Positions 55,218-62,880 are shown, counted from the stretch's first letter. The stretch: DNA of 64,000 nt from Actinomycetes bacterium (GCA_023461275.1 JAEYMI010000028.1:62001-126000), one strand, 5' to 3'. Program-made: numbers and translations. Notes: a model not told the origin generated them from the sequence alone.

Positions 55218-55802
55218 CTAGAGCGCCCGGCTGAAGATGAAGTCGTGTTCGACGCTGCCGTTGAGGCTGAACGTCTTGGTGCCCGCCCTTGAGAAGCCCA
55301 TCTTGGCGTAAAAGCGTTGTGCCCGAACGTTTTCCTGGTTCACGCCGAGCCAGATCAAGACACTGCCACGGGCCGTTGCCGCGACGATCGCCGCACGCAT
55401 GAGACGGTGCGCGGGTGGGTCTTCGCGACCCTGAGAGTGATGGTCGGGGAGTACGTACATCTTGGACAGCTCCGACACCGGTCGTGCCGTGATGACCGCC
55501 GCTACATCGGCATCTGAGGGCTCCGTGTGGTGCACGAGGCTGTAACCCACCAGGGGACCGTTCTGGCCCGCCCTGGCGACGATCACGTCGCTGTGCGGGC
55601 TCGCTATGTAGCGCTCGAAATCGTTGGGGGACAGATTGTCACGAATGAATCCGGCGATGTCGTCAGGCGCGGAGTGGGGCGGGCAGGCGAGCGGGAAGGT
55701 CGCGGCTGCGACGTCGGCGATTGCCGACGCGAGGCCCACATCGAAAACAACGTTGACGATGGTGGGGCCGACGGGTCCGGTCACGGAACGAGCGTCGGTC
55801 AC
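55218..55802 (-). CDS. GNAT-family N-acetyltransferase
   Basis: A 194-residue protein if started at GTG 55802; GTG 55874 gives 218 residues but overlaps the upstream small gene. GNAT features: YVLPDHHSQGREDPPAHRLM (a long version of the acetyl-CoA loop) near residue 115 and LIWLGVNQENVRAQRFYAKMGF near 150. The usual Q/R-x-x-G-x-G/A is imperfect (SQGREDPPA), so cofactor binding may be altered. Position matches Rv2669. Substrate unknown. Confidence 0.78.
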   Translation of the reverse strand: MTDARSVTGPVGPTIVNVVFDVGLASAIADVAAATFPLACPPHSAPDDIAGFIRDNLSPNDFERYIASPHSDVIVARAGQNGPLVGYSLVHHTEPSDADVAAVITARPVSELSKMYVLPDHHSQGREDPPAHRLMRAAIVAATARGSVLIWLGVNQENVRAQRFYAKMGFSRAGTKTFSLNGSVEHDFIFSRAL

Positions 55803-55825
55803 CGAGAAGGGCGTCGGGGAGTCGA

Positions 55826-56017
55826 TCAGACGCCGACGAGGCGGCGTGACTCGATCTTCGCGACTGCTTCCCACAACTCGATCTCACGGACGACCGAGTC
55901 GTCGATGTGACGTGCGATCGGCAGCAGATCGGTGATGACCTCAGCGCCGCTGATCCGCAGATTATTGGAGGTTACCCACTCGAGGGTGAACTGCAAGGCG
56001 TCGCGATCCATGGTCAT
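55826..56017 (-). CDS. Small conserved-looking hypothetical protein (63 aa)
   Basis: A 63-residue frame ending 23 bp before the GNAT start on the same strand, with an AGGA site upstream of ATG 56017 and strong third-position GC. It reads as a compact helical protein (ITDLLPIARHIDDSVVREIELWEAVAKIES). I recognise no family; probably real and co-transcribed with the GNAT gene. Confidence 0.55.
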   Translation of the reverse strand: MTMDRDALQFTLEWVTSNNLRISGAEVITDLLPIARHIDDSVVREIELWEAVAKIESRRLVGV

Positions 56018-56071
56018 GGTGTGTCCTGGAGTTGTGTCTTCTTCGGCTGTGCGGGTCCGGTTGGACCTGCA

Positions 56072-56099
56072 AAAAGCCCACCAGGATCAGCGGGCTTTT
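56072..56099 (-). terminator. Terminator after the leftward tRNA cluster
   Basis: AAAAGCCC (56072-56079) / GGGCTTTT (56092-56099), 8-bp stem, 12-nt loop, followed on the minus strand by a T run (GGGCTTTTT). It lies directly after tRNA-Val(GAC). Confidence 0.8.
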
Positions 56100-56100
56100 G

Positions 56101-56175
56101 TGGTGCGCGATACTGGGATTGAACCAGTGACCTCTTCCGTGTCAGGGAAGCGCTCTCCCGCTGAGCTAATCGCGC
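56101..56175 (-). tRNA. tRNA-Val (anticodon GAC)
   Basis: 75 nt including encoded CCA. Acceptor GCGCGAT pairs with ATCGCGC; anticodon stem CTTCC/GGAAG encloses loop CTGACAC, anticodon GAC; T arm CTGGTTCAATCCCAG. Confidence 0.95.
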
Positions 56176-56233
56176 GGGACTGTGACGTTCCAGTCACGGT
56201 GACATGGACTCACGACTATGAAATTAGGTCTTG

Positions 56234-56304
56234 AGGTGGCGACGGGAATCGAACCCGTGTGCACGGCTTTGCAGGCCGTTGCCTCACCACTCGGCCACAC
56301 CACC
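56234..56304 (-). tRNA. tRNA-Cys (anticodon GCA)
   Basis: 71 nt, CCA not encoded. Acceptor GGTGGTG/CGCCACC, anticodon loop CTGCAAA giving GCA, T arm ACGGGTTCGATTCCCGT, discriminator T as expected for tRNA-Cys. Confidence 0.95.
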
Positions 56305-56326
56305 AGATGCGAGTCGACTCGCGCCG

Positions 56327-56399
56327 AGCGGATGACGGGATTCGAACCCGCGACCCTCACCTTGGCAAGGTGATGCGCTACCAGCTGCGCTACATCCGC
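56327..56399 (-). tRNA. tRNA-Gly (anticodon GCC)
   Basis: 73 nt. Acceptor GCGGATG/CATCCGC, anticodon stem CACCT.. with loop TTGCCAA giving GCC, T arm GCGGGTTCGAATCCCGT, discriminator T. Confidence 0.95.
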
Positions 56400-56631
56400 G
56401 TGCTCGTGAGCAGATCTTGTGGACCTTTTTTGTTGCTCACGACGCGATGGAGAACATTATCCGACGATGCTGGCCCTGCCAAATCGCCTGGTCAGGAGCG
56501 TGGTTAACAGAGTCGATACGTGTGGCACGCCAGAGGTCGTTGCCCGTCGACACGCAGGCGAGGGGATTTGGGTATCACCGACGTCGGCGTGTAATCTTCC
56601 TCCTCGTGCACCGGCGCCCAGCGCCGAGCGC

Positions 56632-56706
56632 GGTCCCGTGGCTCAGTGGAAGAGCGTCCCGTTCACACCGGGGAGGTCGCTGGTTCGATCCCAGCCGGGA
56701 CCACCA
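56632..56706 (+). tRNA. tRNA-Val (anticodon CAC), integration site of the element
   Basis: 75 nt with encoded CCA. Acceptor GGTCCCG/CGGGACC, anticodon loop TTCACAC giving CAC, T arm GCTGGTTCGATCCCAGC. The last part of this gene (56679-56704) is repeated at 62995-63020, showing that an element integrated into its 3' end and left the tRNA intact. Confidence 0.95.
56679..56704 (+). repeat. attL: 26-bp direct repeat in the tRNA-Val 3' end
   Basis: GCTGGTTCGATCCCAGCC plus GGGACCAC, identical to 62995-63020. It covers the T arm and acceptor 3' strand of tRNA-Val(CAC). Confidence 0.93.
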
Positions 56707-56730
56707 GGTCAGGGCGATATTGGTGGTCGG

Positions 56731-56753
56731 CGTGCAATACCCGTGCAATAGTG
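56731..56753 (+). repeat. Left arm-type doublet (CGTGCAATA x2)
   Basis: CGTGCAATA at 56731-56739 and 56742-56750, 11 bp apart, followed by GTG. The same 23-bp doublet with one mismatch occurs at 62858-62880 at the other end, in the same orientation. Likely integrase arm-binding sites (inference). Confidence 0.7.
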
Positions 56754-56800
56754 ACCCGGAATCGCCGTCATTTCGCCGCTCTCGGCACCTCCAGAACAGA

Positions 56801-56850
56801 CAGCACCGCCGCCCCGTTTCGATTGGCCTCGAAGTGGGGCGGCGGTGCTG
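56801..56850 (-). terminator. Hairpin terminator at the end of the element's leftward genes
   Basis: Perfect 15-bp inverted repeat CAGCACCGCCGCCCC (56801-56815) / GGGGCGGCGGTGCTG (56836-56850), 20-nt loop, 80 bp beyond the last stop of the element (56931). The remaining ~220 bp to attL hold no gene. Confidence 0.7.
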
Positions 56851-56930
56851 GTTTCGGGTGAGCGGGCGGTGAACCGATCAGACCGAGGCGCGCACGTCGC
56901 ACGCCGTGGGAACGTCCCACGATGAACAGG

Positions 56931-57699
56931 CTATGCCGTCGGGGTGCTCGGCAGCGTGACCCGCGCGGGCCAGGTGCCGGAACGGATCACCGACAGATGA
57001 TGCGCGTTGCCGGTCTCGGGGATTCTCAGCGCGGCGCACACGTCGGCGTGACGTGCTTCGCCGTGGCGGTGGATGAACTGTGCGAGCTTCACCACGGCGG
57101 GCCAGGTGTTCTCGATGTGCCGTTCGACGCCTCGGGGCAACGGTCCGCCGCTGGCCAGTGGTGCAGCGTGGTCGCCGCTACCGAGACCGGCCAGCACCGC
57201 CCGGACCTCGGGCATCGTCGGCACTCGACCGGCCCGGAACCGTGCCTCGGCATATGGCCCGGCATAGTGCAGCGTCGATAGCGCACCCTCGGGAACGTGC
57301 CGGTACTCGGTGCGGCCCCGGACGCCGAACGTGCGCCCGCTGTGCGATCTCGACGTCGGCGGGCACGTCGGCGAGCGAGACCAGCGCGCGGATGGCTTGA
57401 CCTCGGTTGCCGACCGGCACGTGTCGGCAGCGCCGCCGTGCGTCACGGTCGGCCAGCAGCGCGGCGAACGTGCGCACCGCCCCGTTGACCGCGTCGGCCA
57501 GGTGCTCGACGTCGAGCGCGAACGCCAGCGGTTGCGGCTGACCGGCGACCCGTTCGGCCAGCGGTGCCGTGATCTCGCGGATCTCGGCGGTCAGGTCGAA
57601 CGTGCCGCCGTAGACCACGGTCATGCGCTTACGTCGCCGCCCGCGTTGCGCCGCTTGGTCGACCGGTTCGGGCCGGGTGTGTTTGGTGGTGCGGTTCAT
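56931..57699 (-). pseudogene. Frameshifted element gene of unknown function
   Basis: The N-terminal half reads well from ATG 57699 (4-bp overlap with the upstream 89-residue gene) to about 57331, ending ADVPADVEIAQRAH. The C-terminal half reads well in the next frame from about 57329, beginning FGVRGRTEYRHVPEG, to the stop at 56931. Each half has strong third-position GC, and outside them the frames look random. Joining them by one base near 57330 gives about 256 residues with no family I recognise; the end is histidine-rich (FIHRHGEARHADVCAAL). Explanations: a true frameshift mutation, a sequencing error, or programmed shifting. No classical slippery heptamer is seen. Confidence 0.6.
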
Positions 57700-57965
57700 C
57701 GGTCCATCTCCTCGGTGATCGCGTCGAACTCGACGCGCTCGGTTCGGGTGCGCAGCATGGCAACCAGCGCCTTACGGGGCGGTTTGACGGTTGCCACGTA
57801 CGCCCGGATCAATCGGGCCAGACCGTCGGCACCGCCGTCGGTGATGGCGGCGGCGATGGCCTCATCGGTCGCGGACTGGTCGGCGTCGGCGACCGCGTCG
57901 GCCAGGTCGAGCGCGCGTAGGTGGTCGCGTGCCTCGGGTCGCCAGCGGTCGGGGTGATCGGTCAT
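57696..57965 (-). CDS. Small element protein, 89 aa, unknown
   Basis: Starts at ATG 57965 with GAGGT 5 nt upstream. Helical and Asp/Ala-rich (HLRALDLADAVADADQSATDEAIAAAI), then a basic segment (VKPPRKALVAMLRTRTERVEF). Its stop overlaps the start of the frameshifted gene by 4 bp. No family recognised. It lies 53 bp after the terminase-small-like gene. Confidence 0.6.
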   Translation of the reverse strand: MTDHPDRWRPEARDHLRALDLADAVADADQSATDEAIAAAITDGGADGLARLIRAYVATVKPPRKALVAMLRTRTERVEFDAITEEMDR

Positions 57966-58018
57966 CGGTACCTCACAATGGTTTCTAGTGTCGGTGTTGT
58001 GCTGTGCCGCAACGGGTC

Positions 58019-58621
58019 TCATCGGATGTTGCTCCAGCCGCCATCGCCGGTTTCGGCGCTGTGTGCCCGTCTCGCGGCGTGGAACGGGACGGCGGGCCGA
58101 TCACCCTCGGGTGCCGGTGCTTGCCCGTCAGCGATCGACGCCGCTGTCAGACGGGGACCCGTCTCACCACCACTGGCCCGCAGCTCGGCGCGAACGGCGG
58201 TCGAGATCTCCAGACGGGCGAACAGAGCGGCGGTCTGCTCGGCGAACTCGACATCGGTCATCCCCTCGACGCCGCTCAGCCCGACATCGACGGCGACCGG
58301 CGCGGCCAAACCGAACAGCTTCATTCGGCGGTCGATGACGCCGAGGATGACCTTGGTCGAGTCGACGTCTCCAGCGAGCGCGGCGCTCCAGTGCGCCGCC
58401 TGGAGCGCGTCGAGCCGGTCACCCTCGACCGCTCTCAGCTCGGCGACGCCCTCGGCCTCGGTGCGGTCGAGTAGACGGGAGACGGCTTTACGTGCGCCGC
58501 TCTCATCTCGGTAGCCGAGGCGGGTCGAGATCTCGCGGTAGGCCAGACCAGACCGGCGTAGCTGGAGAGCTTCGCCAGCGCGGGCGCGTTCGTTGGTGGT
58601 GGGCTTATCGGGTTTCGGCAT
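58019..58621 (-). CDS. Phage terminase small subunit-like HTH protein
   Basis: A 200-residue protein from ATG 58621 (AAGGGAACC upstream). Residues ~10-50 form a helix-turn-helix (ARAGEALQLRRSGLAYREIS, TRLGYRDESGARKAVSRLL). Residues ~60-100 have the pattern ELRAVEGDRLDALQAAHWSAALAGD then VILGVIDRRMKLFGLAAP. This arrangement is common in actinobacterial phage proteins annotated as terminase small subunits. The tail is disordered and proline-rich. In a satellite it could redirect a helper's packaging to element DNA (inference). It overlaps the 66-residue gene by 17 bp. Confidence 0.6.
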   Translation of the reverse strand: MPKPDKPTTNERARAGEALQLRRSGLAYREISTRLGYRDESGARKAVSRLLDRTEAEGVAELRAVEGDRLDALQAAHWSAALAGDVDSTKVILGVIDRRMKLFGLAAPVAVDVGLSGVEGMTDVEFAEQTAALFARLEISTAVRAELRASGGETGPRLTAASIADGQAPAPEGDRPAVPFHAARRAHSAETGDGGWSNIR

Positions 58622-58805
58622 GGTGGTTCCCTTCGGTGTGAGTGACGGACGGGCCGGATCGGACACGGGCCAGAGCGCGTGCGGGCTGGAGGTCGAGCAC
58701 GTACCGGGCGACCTCGGCGAGACCGTCGGCGTCGAGTCGACCGGCGATGAACGCGGTAGCGGTCTCGCGCCCGAGGTCGGCATAGACGTCGGCGTGCCCG
58801 GTCAT
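58605..58805 (-). CDS. Small element protein, 66 aa, unknown
   Basis: ATG 58805 overlaps the stop of the upstream 98-residue gene by one base (TGATG), a sign of coupled translation. Sequence is helical (DLGRETATAFIAGRLDADGL, then AEVARYVLDLQPARALARVR). No family recognised. Confidence 0.55.
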   Translation of the reverse strand: MTGHADVYADLGRETATAFIAGRLDADGLAEVARYVLDLQPARALARVRSGPSVTHTEGNHHAETR

Positions 58806-59101
58806 CACGCCGCCCCGAGGGTGAGCAGACGACGCGGGCGACCGGCCCGACGTCGCGCCGCCTCGGCAGCTCGGTCGAGATCGTCGGGTAGCCGGACGTG
58901 CGGCGAGCCGTTGATCTTCATGCACTCGACGTCGCCGCGCTCCCATAGCTCGGTGAGTGCTTCGGTGGTGCTCCAGTAGGTCGCGCCGCTCGGTAGCCGA
59001 CGTTCGACGTCGCGGAACCGGATCAGCTCGCCGTCGGGTGCCAGGTCGGCCAGCGCCGCCATGATCGCCGCTCCGATCGTGTCTCGGTTGGTGGTGGGCA
59101 T
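58805..59101 (-). CDS. Small winged-helix-like element protein, 98 aa
   Basis: ATG 59101. Residues 5-70 look like a winged helix: IGAAIMAALADLAPDGELIRF, RDVERRLPSGATYWSTTEAL, TELWERGDVECMKINGSPHV. The C-terminus is Arg-rich (AARRRAGRPRRLL). Could be a DNA-binding regulator of the element (inference). First gene after the heptamer-rich region and first of a coupled run of five. Confidence 0.55.
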   Translation of the reverse strand: MPTTNRDTIGAAIMAALADLAPDGELIRFRDVERRLPSGATYWSTTEALTELWERGDVECMKINGSPHVRLPDDLDRAAEAARRRAGRPRRLLTLGAA

Positions 59102-59290
59102 CTCGGGGTCTCCTCGGTGGTGATGGGGTCGCCGCTGTGTGTAGCGGCGCGTTGGTGACGGGTGTCGGGGGTCTCGTCTGGCACCGCTTCGCCGAGGCTC
59201 GAATAGGTGCCGCTTCGGTCATCTCATCGCCGCTCACCGCCCGCCGCTGCTGGCCCGGTGTTCCGGGTGGCGTCCGGGGTGGCCCGGTGG

Positions 59291-59311
59291 CCCGCTCCTA
59301 TAGGGAGCGGG
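59291..59311. repeat. Small hairpin in the heptamer region
   Basis: CCCGCTCC (59291-59298) / GGAGCGGG (59304-59311), 8-bp perfect stem with a 5-nt TATAG loop. Confidence 0.6.
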
Positions 59312-59391
59312 GCCACCTGAGCCACACCCCGCGCCGAAACCGGGCCACACTGGATCACTTCTGTGAGAAACAGTGCCTGACCTGGGGATAC

Positions 59392-59418
59392 AGTGGCCCG
59401 ATTCAGAATCGGGCCACT
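59392..59418. repeat. 27-bp perfect palindrome
   Basis: AGTGGCCCGATTC (59392-59404), one A, then GAATCGGGCCACT (59406-59418). It contains one heptamer on each arm. Operator or initiator-binding site by appearance. Confidence 0.75.
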
Positions 59419-59539
59419 CTGGGCCACCGGGCCACTAGAACACCGACTATGGTCTGCCGAGGGCAGAGAAACACCGTGTGACCTGCGGCGATGAGTGGCC
59501 CGGTTTTTTCCTGAGCCACCCACCGATTCGGGGCGGCGA

Positions 59540-61006
59540 TCAGACGTCATCGGTCGCCGCCTTCGGTACGTCGAACGGGTCGCCGTTGGCGGCGGCGGGA
59601 TGCCACTCGGGAGCGGCGTCGGTGCCGGTGTTGACGATCTCGTTTCGGGCTTTCAGGCGCAGCAGAGCGGCGTTGATCCGGTTGCGCGAGATCTCGCCTC
59701 GGATCTCGGGAGCGATGTCGAACAGACCGCGCCCGGACAATCCGGCGTAGTCGCGGACCAGTGCCGAGACCCGGTCGTCGTCGGTGCGGTCACGCGCCGC
59801 CGCCCGCCCGGATCTGCGGTCGGTCGTGGGGTCAACGCCGATCGTCAGCCGCCCGTCGGCGTCGTGCTCCAGCACGGCGGCGGGGATGTCGACGCCGCGC
59901 CCGTAGGCGGAGAACACGCGCGGGGTGTCGGCGGCGAGTGGCCCGGCCAGCTCGATTCGAGCGATGGCGTCGGGGAAACCCTCAATCGAGCTGTGCCCGC
60001 GCGCTCCCTTGGTCGTGTCCTTGCCGAGGTGGTGGACCAGGACCAGGCCGACCGCGTCGCACTCGGTGGCCAGCGCGCGCAAACCGGCCAGCACCTCGAC
60101 CACCTCATCGGACGATTCGGAGATCCCGAGTGCGCCGAACAGGGTGTAGAGGCAATCGAGAACCAGCAGCGAGCCGGGCGCGATGGTGGCGGCGTACCCG
60201 GCGCGGATGGTCTCACTTCGGACGTCGAGCGCTCGTTCCTGACCGCGCAACGGGCGCAGGTCGAGCCGTGCCAGGTTCTCGACCCCGGCGGCGCGGTAGT
60301 TCCGCCACAGGTCATCGGTCGGCATCTCGGTGTCGAACAGCACGACATCGCCGCTCTCGGGCAGCGTGACCGGGTATCGACCGAGGAACGGCAGACCGTC
60401 GACCGCCGCGCGGACCAGCGCCTCGACGGTATGGGTCTTGCCCGCCTTACGCTCGCCGAACAGACCGAGAACGCCGGTGCGCGACAGCATCTCGCCAACG
60501 GTCCACTGCACAAGGTTCGGAACGTGCTCGGCGAGGTTCACGCGCCCGACGATCTCGACGTCGGCGGCGGCACGCTCGGCGGCGAGCGCTCGGGCGCGCT
60601 CGGTGACCTGGTTACGCACGTCGGCCAGCGCCGCCGCTGCCTGGACGCTCAGCGACCAGCGTTCATCCTCGGTCAGCGGGTGCAGCTTGCCGAGGTCGGC
60701 GTCGGTCGCGCCCTCGCTCACCAACTTGTCACCGCTCACCACCAGCGTCGGCGGTGTCTTTGTCGGGTTGCGCGCAGCGTTGAAGCGACGGACGTCGGCG
60801 GCGACCGTGCGCGCCCACGATGCCGAGAGCGCGGCGACGTCCTCGACGTTGAACCGCTCGACGGCCCATCGTTGGACGCGGGCACGCTCGACCCGCTCAC
60901 GCTCCGTCTTCGCTTGTCGCTCGGGTCCGTCGAACGGGTTGTGTTCCACGTCGACCCCGTTGAGCGGGCGCGTCGCCGAGGTAGACTCGGGGGCGGTGAT
61001 GGTCAT
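59540..61006 (-). CDS. RepA-like AAA ATPase (putative replication helicase of the element)
   Basis: A 488-residue protein from ATG 61006 (AAAGGT upstream). Residues ~155-380 form a RecA-fold ATPase: Walker A GERKAGKTHTVEAL near 187, LPESGDVVLFDTEMP near 220, Walker B SLLVLDCLYTLFGAL near 281 and LVHHLGKDTTKGARGHSSIEG near 321, the pattern of RepA/RSF1010-type hexameric helicases. The N-terminal ~150 residues are charged and helical. The C-terminal ~80 residues look like a winged helix (EIRGEISRNRINAALLRLKA). Likely drives autonomous replication of the excised element. Confidence 0.75.
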   Translation of the reverse strand: MTITAPESTSATRPLNGVDVEHNPFDGPERQAKTERERVERARVQRWAVERFNVEDVAALSASWARTVAADVRRFNAARNPTKTPPTLVVSGDKLVSEGATDADLGKLHPLTEDERWSLSVQAAAALADVRNQVTERARALAAERAAADVEIVGRVNLAEHVPNLVQWTVGEMLSRTGVLGLFGERKAGKTHTVEALVRAAVDGLPFLGRYPVTLPESGDVVLFDTEMPTDDLWRNYRAAGVENLARLDLRPLRGQERALDVRSETIRAGYAATIAPGSLLVLDCLYTLFGALGISESSDEVVEVLAGLRALATECDAVGLVLVHHLGKDTTKGARGHSSIEGFPDAIARIELAGPLAADTPRVFSAYGRGVDIPAAVLEHDADGRLTIGVDPTTDRRSGRAAARDRTDDDRVSALVRDYAGLSGRGLFDIAPEIRGEISRNRINAALLRLKARNEIVNTGTDAAPEWHPAAANGDPFDVPKAATDDV

Positions 61007-61023
61007 CTCGACCTTTCTTGCGG

Positions 61024-61049
61024 CCCGGTCCCGTTCTCGGGGGACCGGG
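61024..61049 (-). terminator. Hairpin between the xis-like gene and the RepA-like gene
   Basis: CCCGGTCCC (61024-61032) / GGGACCGGG (61041-61049), 9-bp stem and 8-nt loop, 18 nt upstream of the RepA-like ATG. A terminator or attenuator. Confidence 0.5.
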
Positions 61050-61097
61050 TCGCGCCATATCTGCGGCTAGAACGAATTGCGTTGCGCTACTTGGCTT

Positions 61098-61179
61098 GTC
61101 GTGCCGATCGACCGGCGGAACCGTCGGGCGGGGCTACGGGCGAAACCGACCGACGGAACCGCGAGACGATCGGCACGAC
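61098..61179. repeat. Long-spaced 13-bp inverted repeat
   Basis: GTCGTGCCGATCG (61098-61110) and CGATCGGCACGAC (61167-61179), perfect, separated by 56 bp, in the gap before the RepA-like gene. Could bind the excisionase or a regulator. Confidence 0.55.
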
Positions 61180-61183
61180 GGAT

Positions 61184-61417
61184 CTAGGCGCGGTGCGCGT
61201 AGACCTCGGCGGGGATGACCGGGGTGAACAGCGCGTCGACCTCGGCGCGGCGGACCCGCAAGCGCGCCTTGGGACGGTTGGTCATCCGGTAGGCGGGCAG
61301 CTCACCAGCGGCGATCTTCTCGCGCAGAGTGAAGATGCTGAATCCGGTACGCGCGGCGGCGTCCTGGAGCGATTCGTATTCGGGGGTAACCGTGCTGGTT
61401 GTGGTCTTGTTGGCCAT
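61184..61417 (-). CDS. Excisionase-like helix-turn-helix protein
   Basis: A 77-residue basic protein from ATG 61417. The HTH_17/MerR-type domain (ESLQDAAARTGFSIFTLREK, IAAGELPAYRM) is followed by the wing RLRVRRAEVDALF. This is the usual form of Xis/AlpA proteins in actinobacterial elements. Sits next to int on the same strand, 255 bp away, with an int terminator between. Confidence 0.75.
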   Translation of the reverse strand: MANKTTTSTVTPEYESLQDAAARTGFSIFTLREKIAAGELPAYRMTNRPKARLRVRRAEVDALFTPVIPAEVYAHRA

Positions 61418-61610
61418 GGCCGTCTCTCTCGCGTAGCGATGTCCCGGTGCGTGGCGGGGCGGGCGCGGGAGACATGTGGGCAAGGTCTGGGACTCGATGA
61501 GACCGTGCAACTGAGAATGAGACTACACGTGAGCTGTGCAGGGTGCTAGTGAAACACGTTGTGGCACAACAACACCTAGTGATGTCGGTGTTCTCGGGTG
61601 CCCCTCGGAA

Positions 61611-61656
61611 ACGTCGAGACCCCGCCGCCCGGTGTGGGCTGACGGGGTCTCGACGT
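61611..61656 (-). terminator. Hairpin terminator after int
   Basis: ACGTCGAGACCCCG (61611-61624) / CGGGGTCTCGACGT (61643-61656), perfect 14-bp stem and 18-nt loop, 17 bp after the int stop. Confidence 0.75.
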
Positions 61657-61672
61657 TGGGTGCGGTGTGAGG

Positions 61673-62839
61673 TCAGACGTTGCCGCCGCTGGCCATCGCG
61701 GCGATACGGTCGGCGAGTAGGGCATCTCGGTTCGCCGCCCGCTCGGCGTAGTGAAGCGCCATCTTCGGCGAGCTGTGCCCGAGGCGGGCCATGCTCTCAG
61801 AGATCGTCGCGCCCGCGTGAGCGGCGACCATGCCCGCGTGGTGGCGCAGATCGTGGAAGCGCAGCGCCGGACGGCCAGCAGCGGCGCGCGCCCGGTGCCA
61901 GTGCGGGCGGAACTTGCCCTCGGTGATCCGTTCGCCGTCGGCGTCGGTGAACAGGGGAGCGCTATCACCCGGCCCCGTGTGGTCGCGTAGGTGCTCGACC
62001 AGGGCGGCGCGGATATGCGGCGGCACCGCAACCAGGCGGTTCGACGTCTCAGACTTCGGAGCGGCGATCTCGGTCACGCCGCCCCGGCGAGTCATGCCCT
62101 TGGACACGCTGACCGTCGAGCCGTCCGCCGCCACGTCGCCACGGTCGAGCGCGACGACCTCACCGAAGCGCAGACCACACCATGCGGCGATCAGCACCGC
62201 CGCCGCGAGATCGTCGGGCATCTTGCCCGCCAGGGTCTCGACCTCGGGCGACTCGATGTGCACCACCGATCGGGCGCGGCGAACCTTGGTCGCGCCCGGC
62301 ACCTTGCACGGGGTGACGGGTAGTAGTCCCTCGGCGACCGCCGCCGAGAACATCGACGACAGCATCTCGTAGGCGCGGGCGCGGGCGGTCGGTTTGCTCG
62401 CGTCGAGCTGGCCGAACCATTCGCGCACGTCGGCCAGCGTGACCGCCGTGACCGGCATGTCGGCCAGCTCGGAACCGGTCAGCCGCGAGTCGATCAGATA
62501 CCGGTAGCTCTCGCGGGTGCGCCGACTCATCGGCTTGTCGCGGTGCCACCCCTCGGCGTACTGGCCGACCGTGGTCGCGGTGCGCGCCGCTTTCGCCGCC
62601 CGGTCAGCCGGTGCGGTCCATTCACCGGGGCGGCGGCGGTCTAGGTCGATGAGATCCTGTTCAGCCTGGAGCCACGCCGCCGCGCTGGCCTCGGTGGGGA
62701 AGGTCGCCGCCGCCTTGTGGATGGTCCCGGCGTGCTGGTAGCTCGCTTGCCAGCGACCCGAGGGGAGTTGCCGCAACCGTCCGAACGCGATTCGGGTGCG
62801 CGGTGCGCCGCGTTGCTTCTGTTTGGTGCTCCGTGCCAT
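61673..62839 (-). CDS. int: Tyrosine-recombinase integrase
   Basis: A 388-residue phage-type integrase from ATG 62839. An arm-binding N-terminal domain spans ~1-75 and a SAM-like core-binding domain ~88-172 (TVGQYAEGW...LADVREWFGQL). The catalytic domain has Arg224 (AWCGLRFGE), Lys262, His329/Arg332 (HDLRHH), His355 (LGHSS) and Tyr364 (LHYAERA), so all catalytic residues are present. The start codon is 19 bp from the right arm doublet (62858-62880), suggesting that Int may control its own promoter. The conserved target is tRNA-Val(CAC). Confidence 0.92.
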   Translation of the reverse strand: MARSTKQKQRGAPRTRIAFGRLRQLPSGRWQASYQHAGTIHKAAATFPTEASAAAWLQAEQDLIDLDRRRPGEWTAPADRAAKAARTATTVGQYAEGWHRDKPMSRRTRESYRYLIDSRLTGSELADMPVTAVTLADVREWFGQLDASKPTARARAYEMLSSMFSAAVAEGLLPVTPCKVPGATKVRRARSVVHIESPEVETLAGKMPDDLAAAVLIAAWCGLRFGEVVALDRGDVAADGSTVSVSKGMTRRGGVTEIAAPKSETSNRLVAVPPHIRAALVEHLRDHTGPGDSAPLFTDADGERITEGKFRPHWHRARAAAGRPALRFHDLRHHAGMVAAHAGATISESMARLGHSSPKMALHYAERAANRDALLADRIAAMASGGNV

Positions 62840-62857
62840 GGTCGCCCGCTCTCGATT

Positions 62858-62880
62858 CGTGCAATAGCCGTGCAATAGTG
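62858..62880 (+). repeat. Right arm-type doublet (CGTGCAATA x2)
   Basis: CGTGCAATA at 62858-62866 and 62869-62877, 11 bp apart, then GTG. Matches the left doublet at 56731-56753 with one mismatch, same orientation. Lies just upstream of int. Confidence 0.7.

Larger units (their letters stand above)
59251..59501. repeat. GGGCCAC/GTGGCCC heptamer cluster
   Basis: GTGGCCC at 59279-59285, 59287-59293, 59393-59399 and 59495-59501; GGGCCAC at 59310-59316, 59342-59348, 59411-59417, 59421-59427 and 59429-59435; a TGGCCC near-copy at 59251. Both orientations occur. Confidence 0.8.
59102..59539. other. 438-bp non-coding region with repeated heptamers, possible replication or packaging origin
   Basis: No convincing gene on either strand. 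Contains about nine copies of GGGCCAC or its complement GTGGCCC, a perfect 27-bp palindrome (59392-59418) and an 8-bp hairpin (59291-59311). It lies directly after the RepA-like ATPase gene. Such clusters mark iteron origins; a phage packaging site or regulatory operators are alternatives. Confidence 0.5.

Noticed and set aside
59137..59550. Open frames of ~110 residues on both strands in the heptamer region
   Set aside because: Neither has a ribosome site or protein-like composition, and both are built across repeats and palindromes.
59495..61549. 684-residue rightward frame across the RepA-like gene
   Set aside because: Antisense to a gene with Walker motifs and a ribosome site; composition is a shadow pattern.
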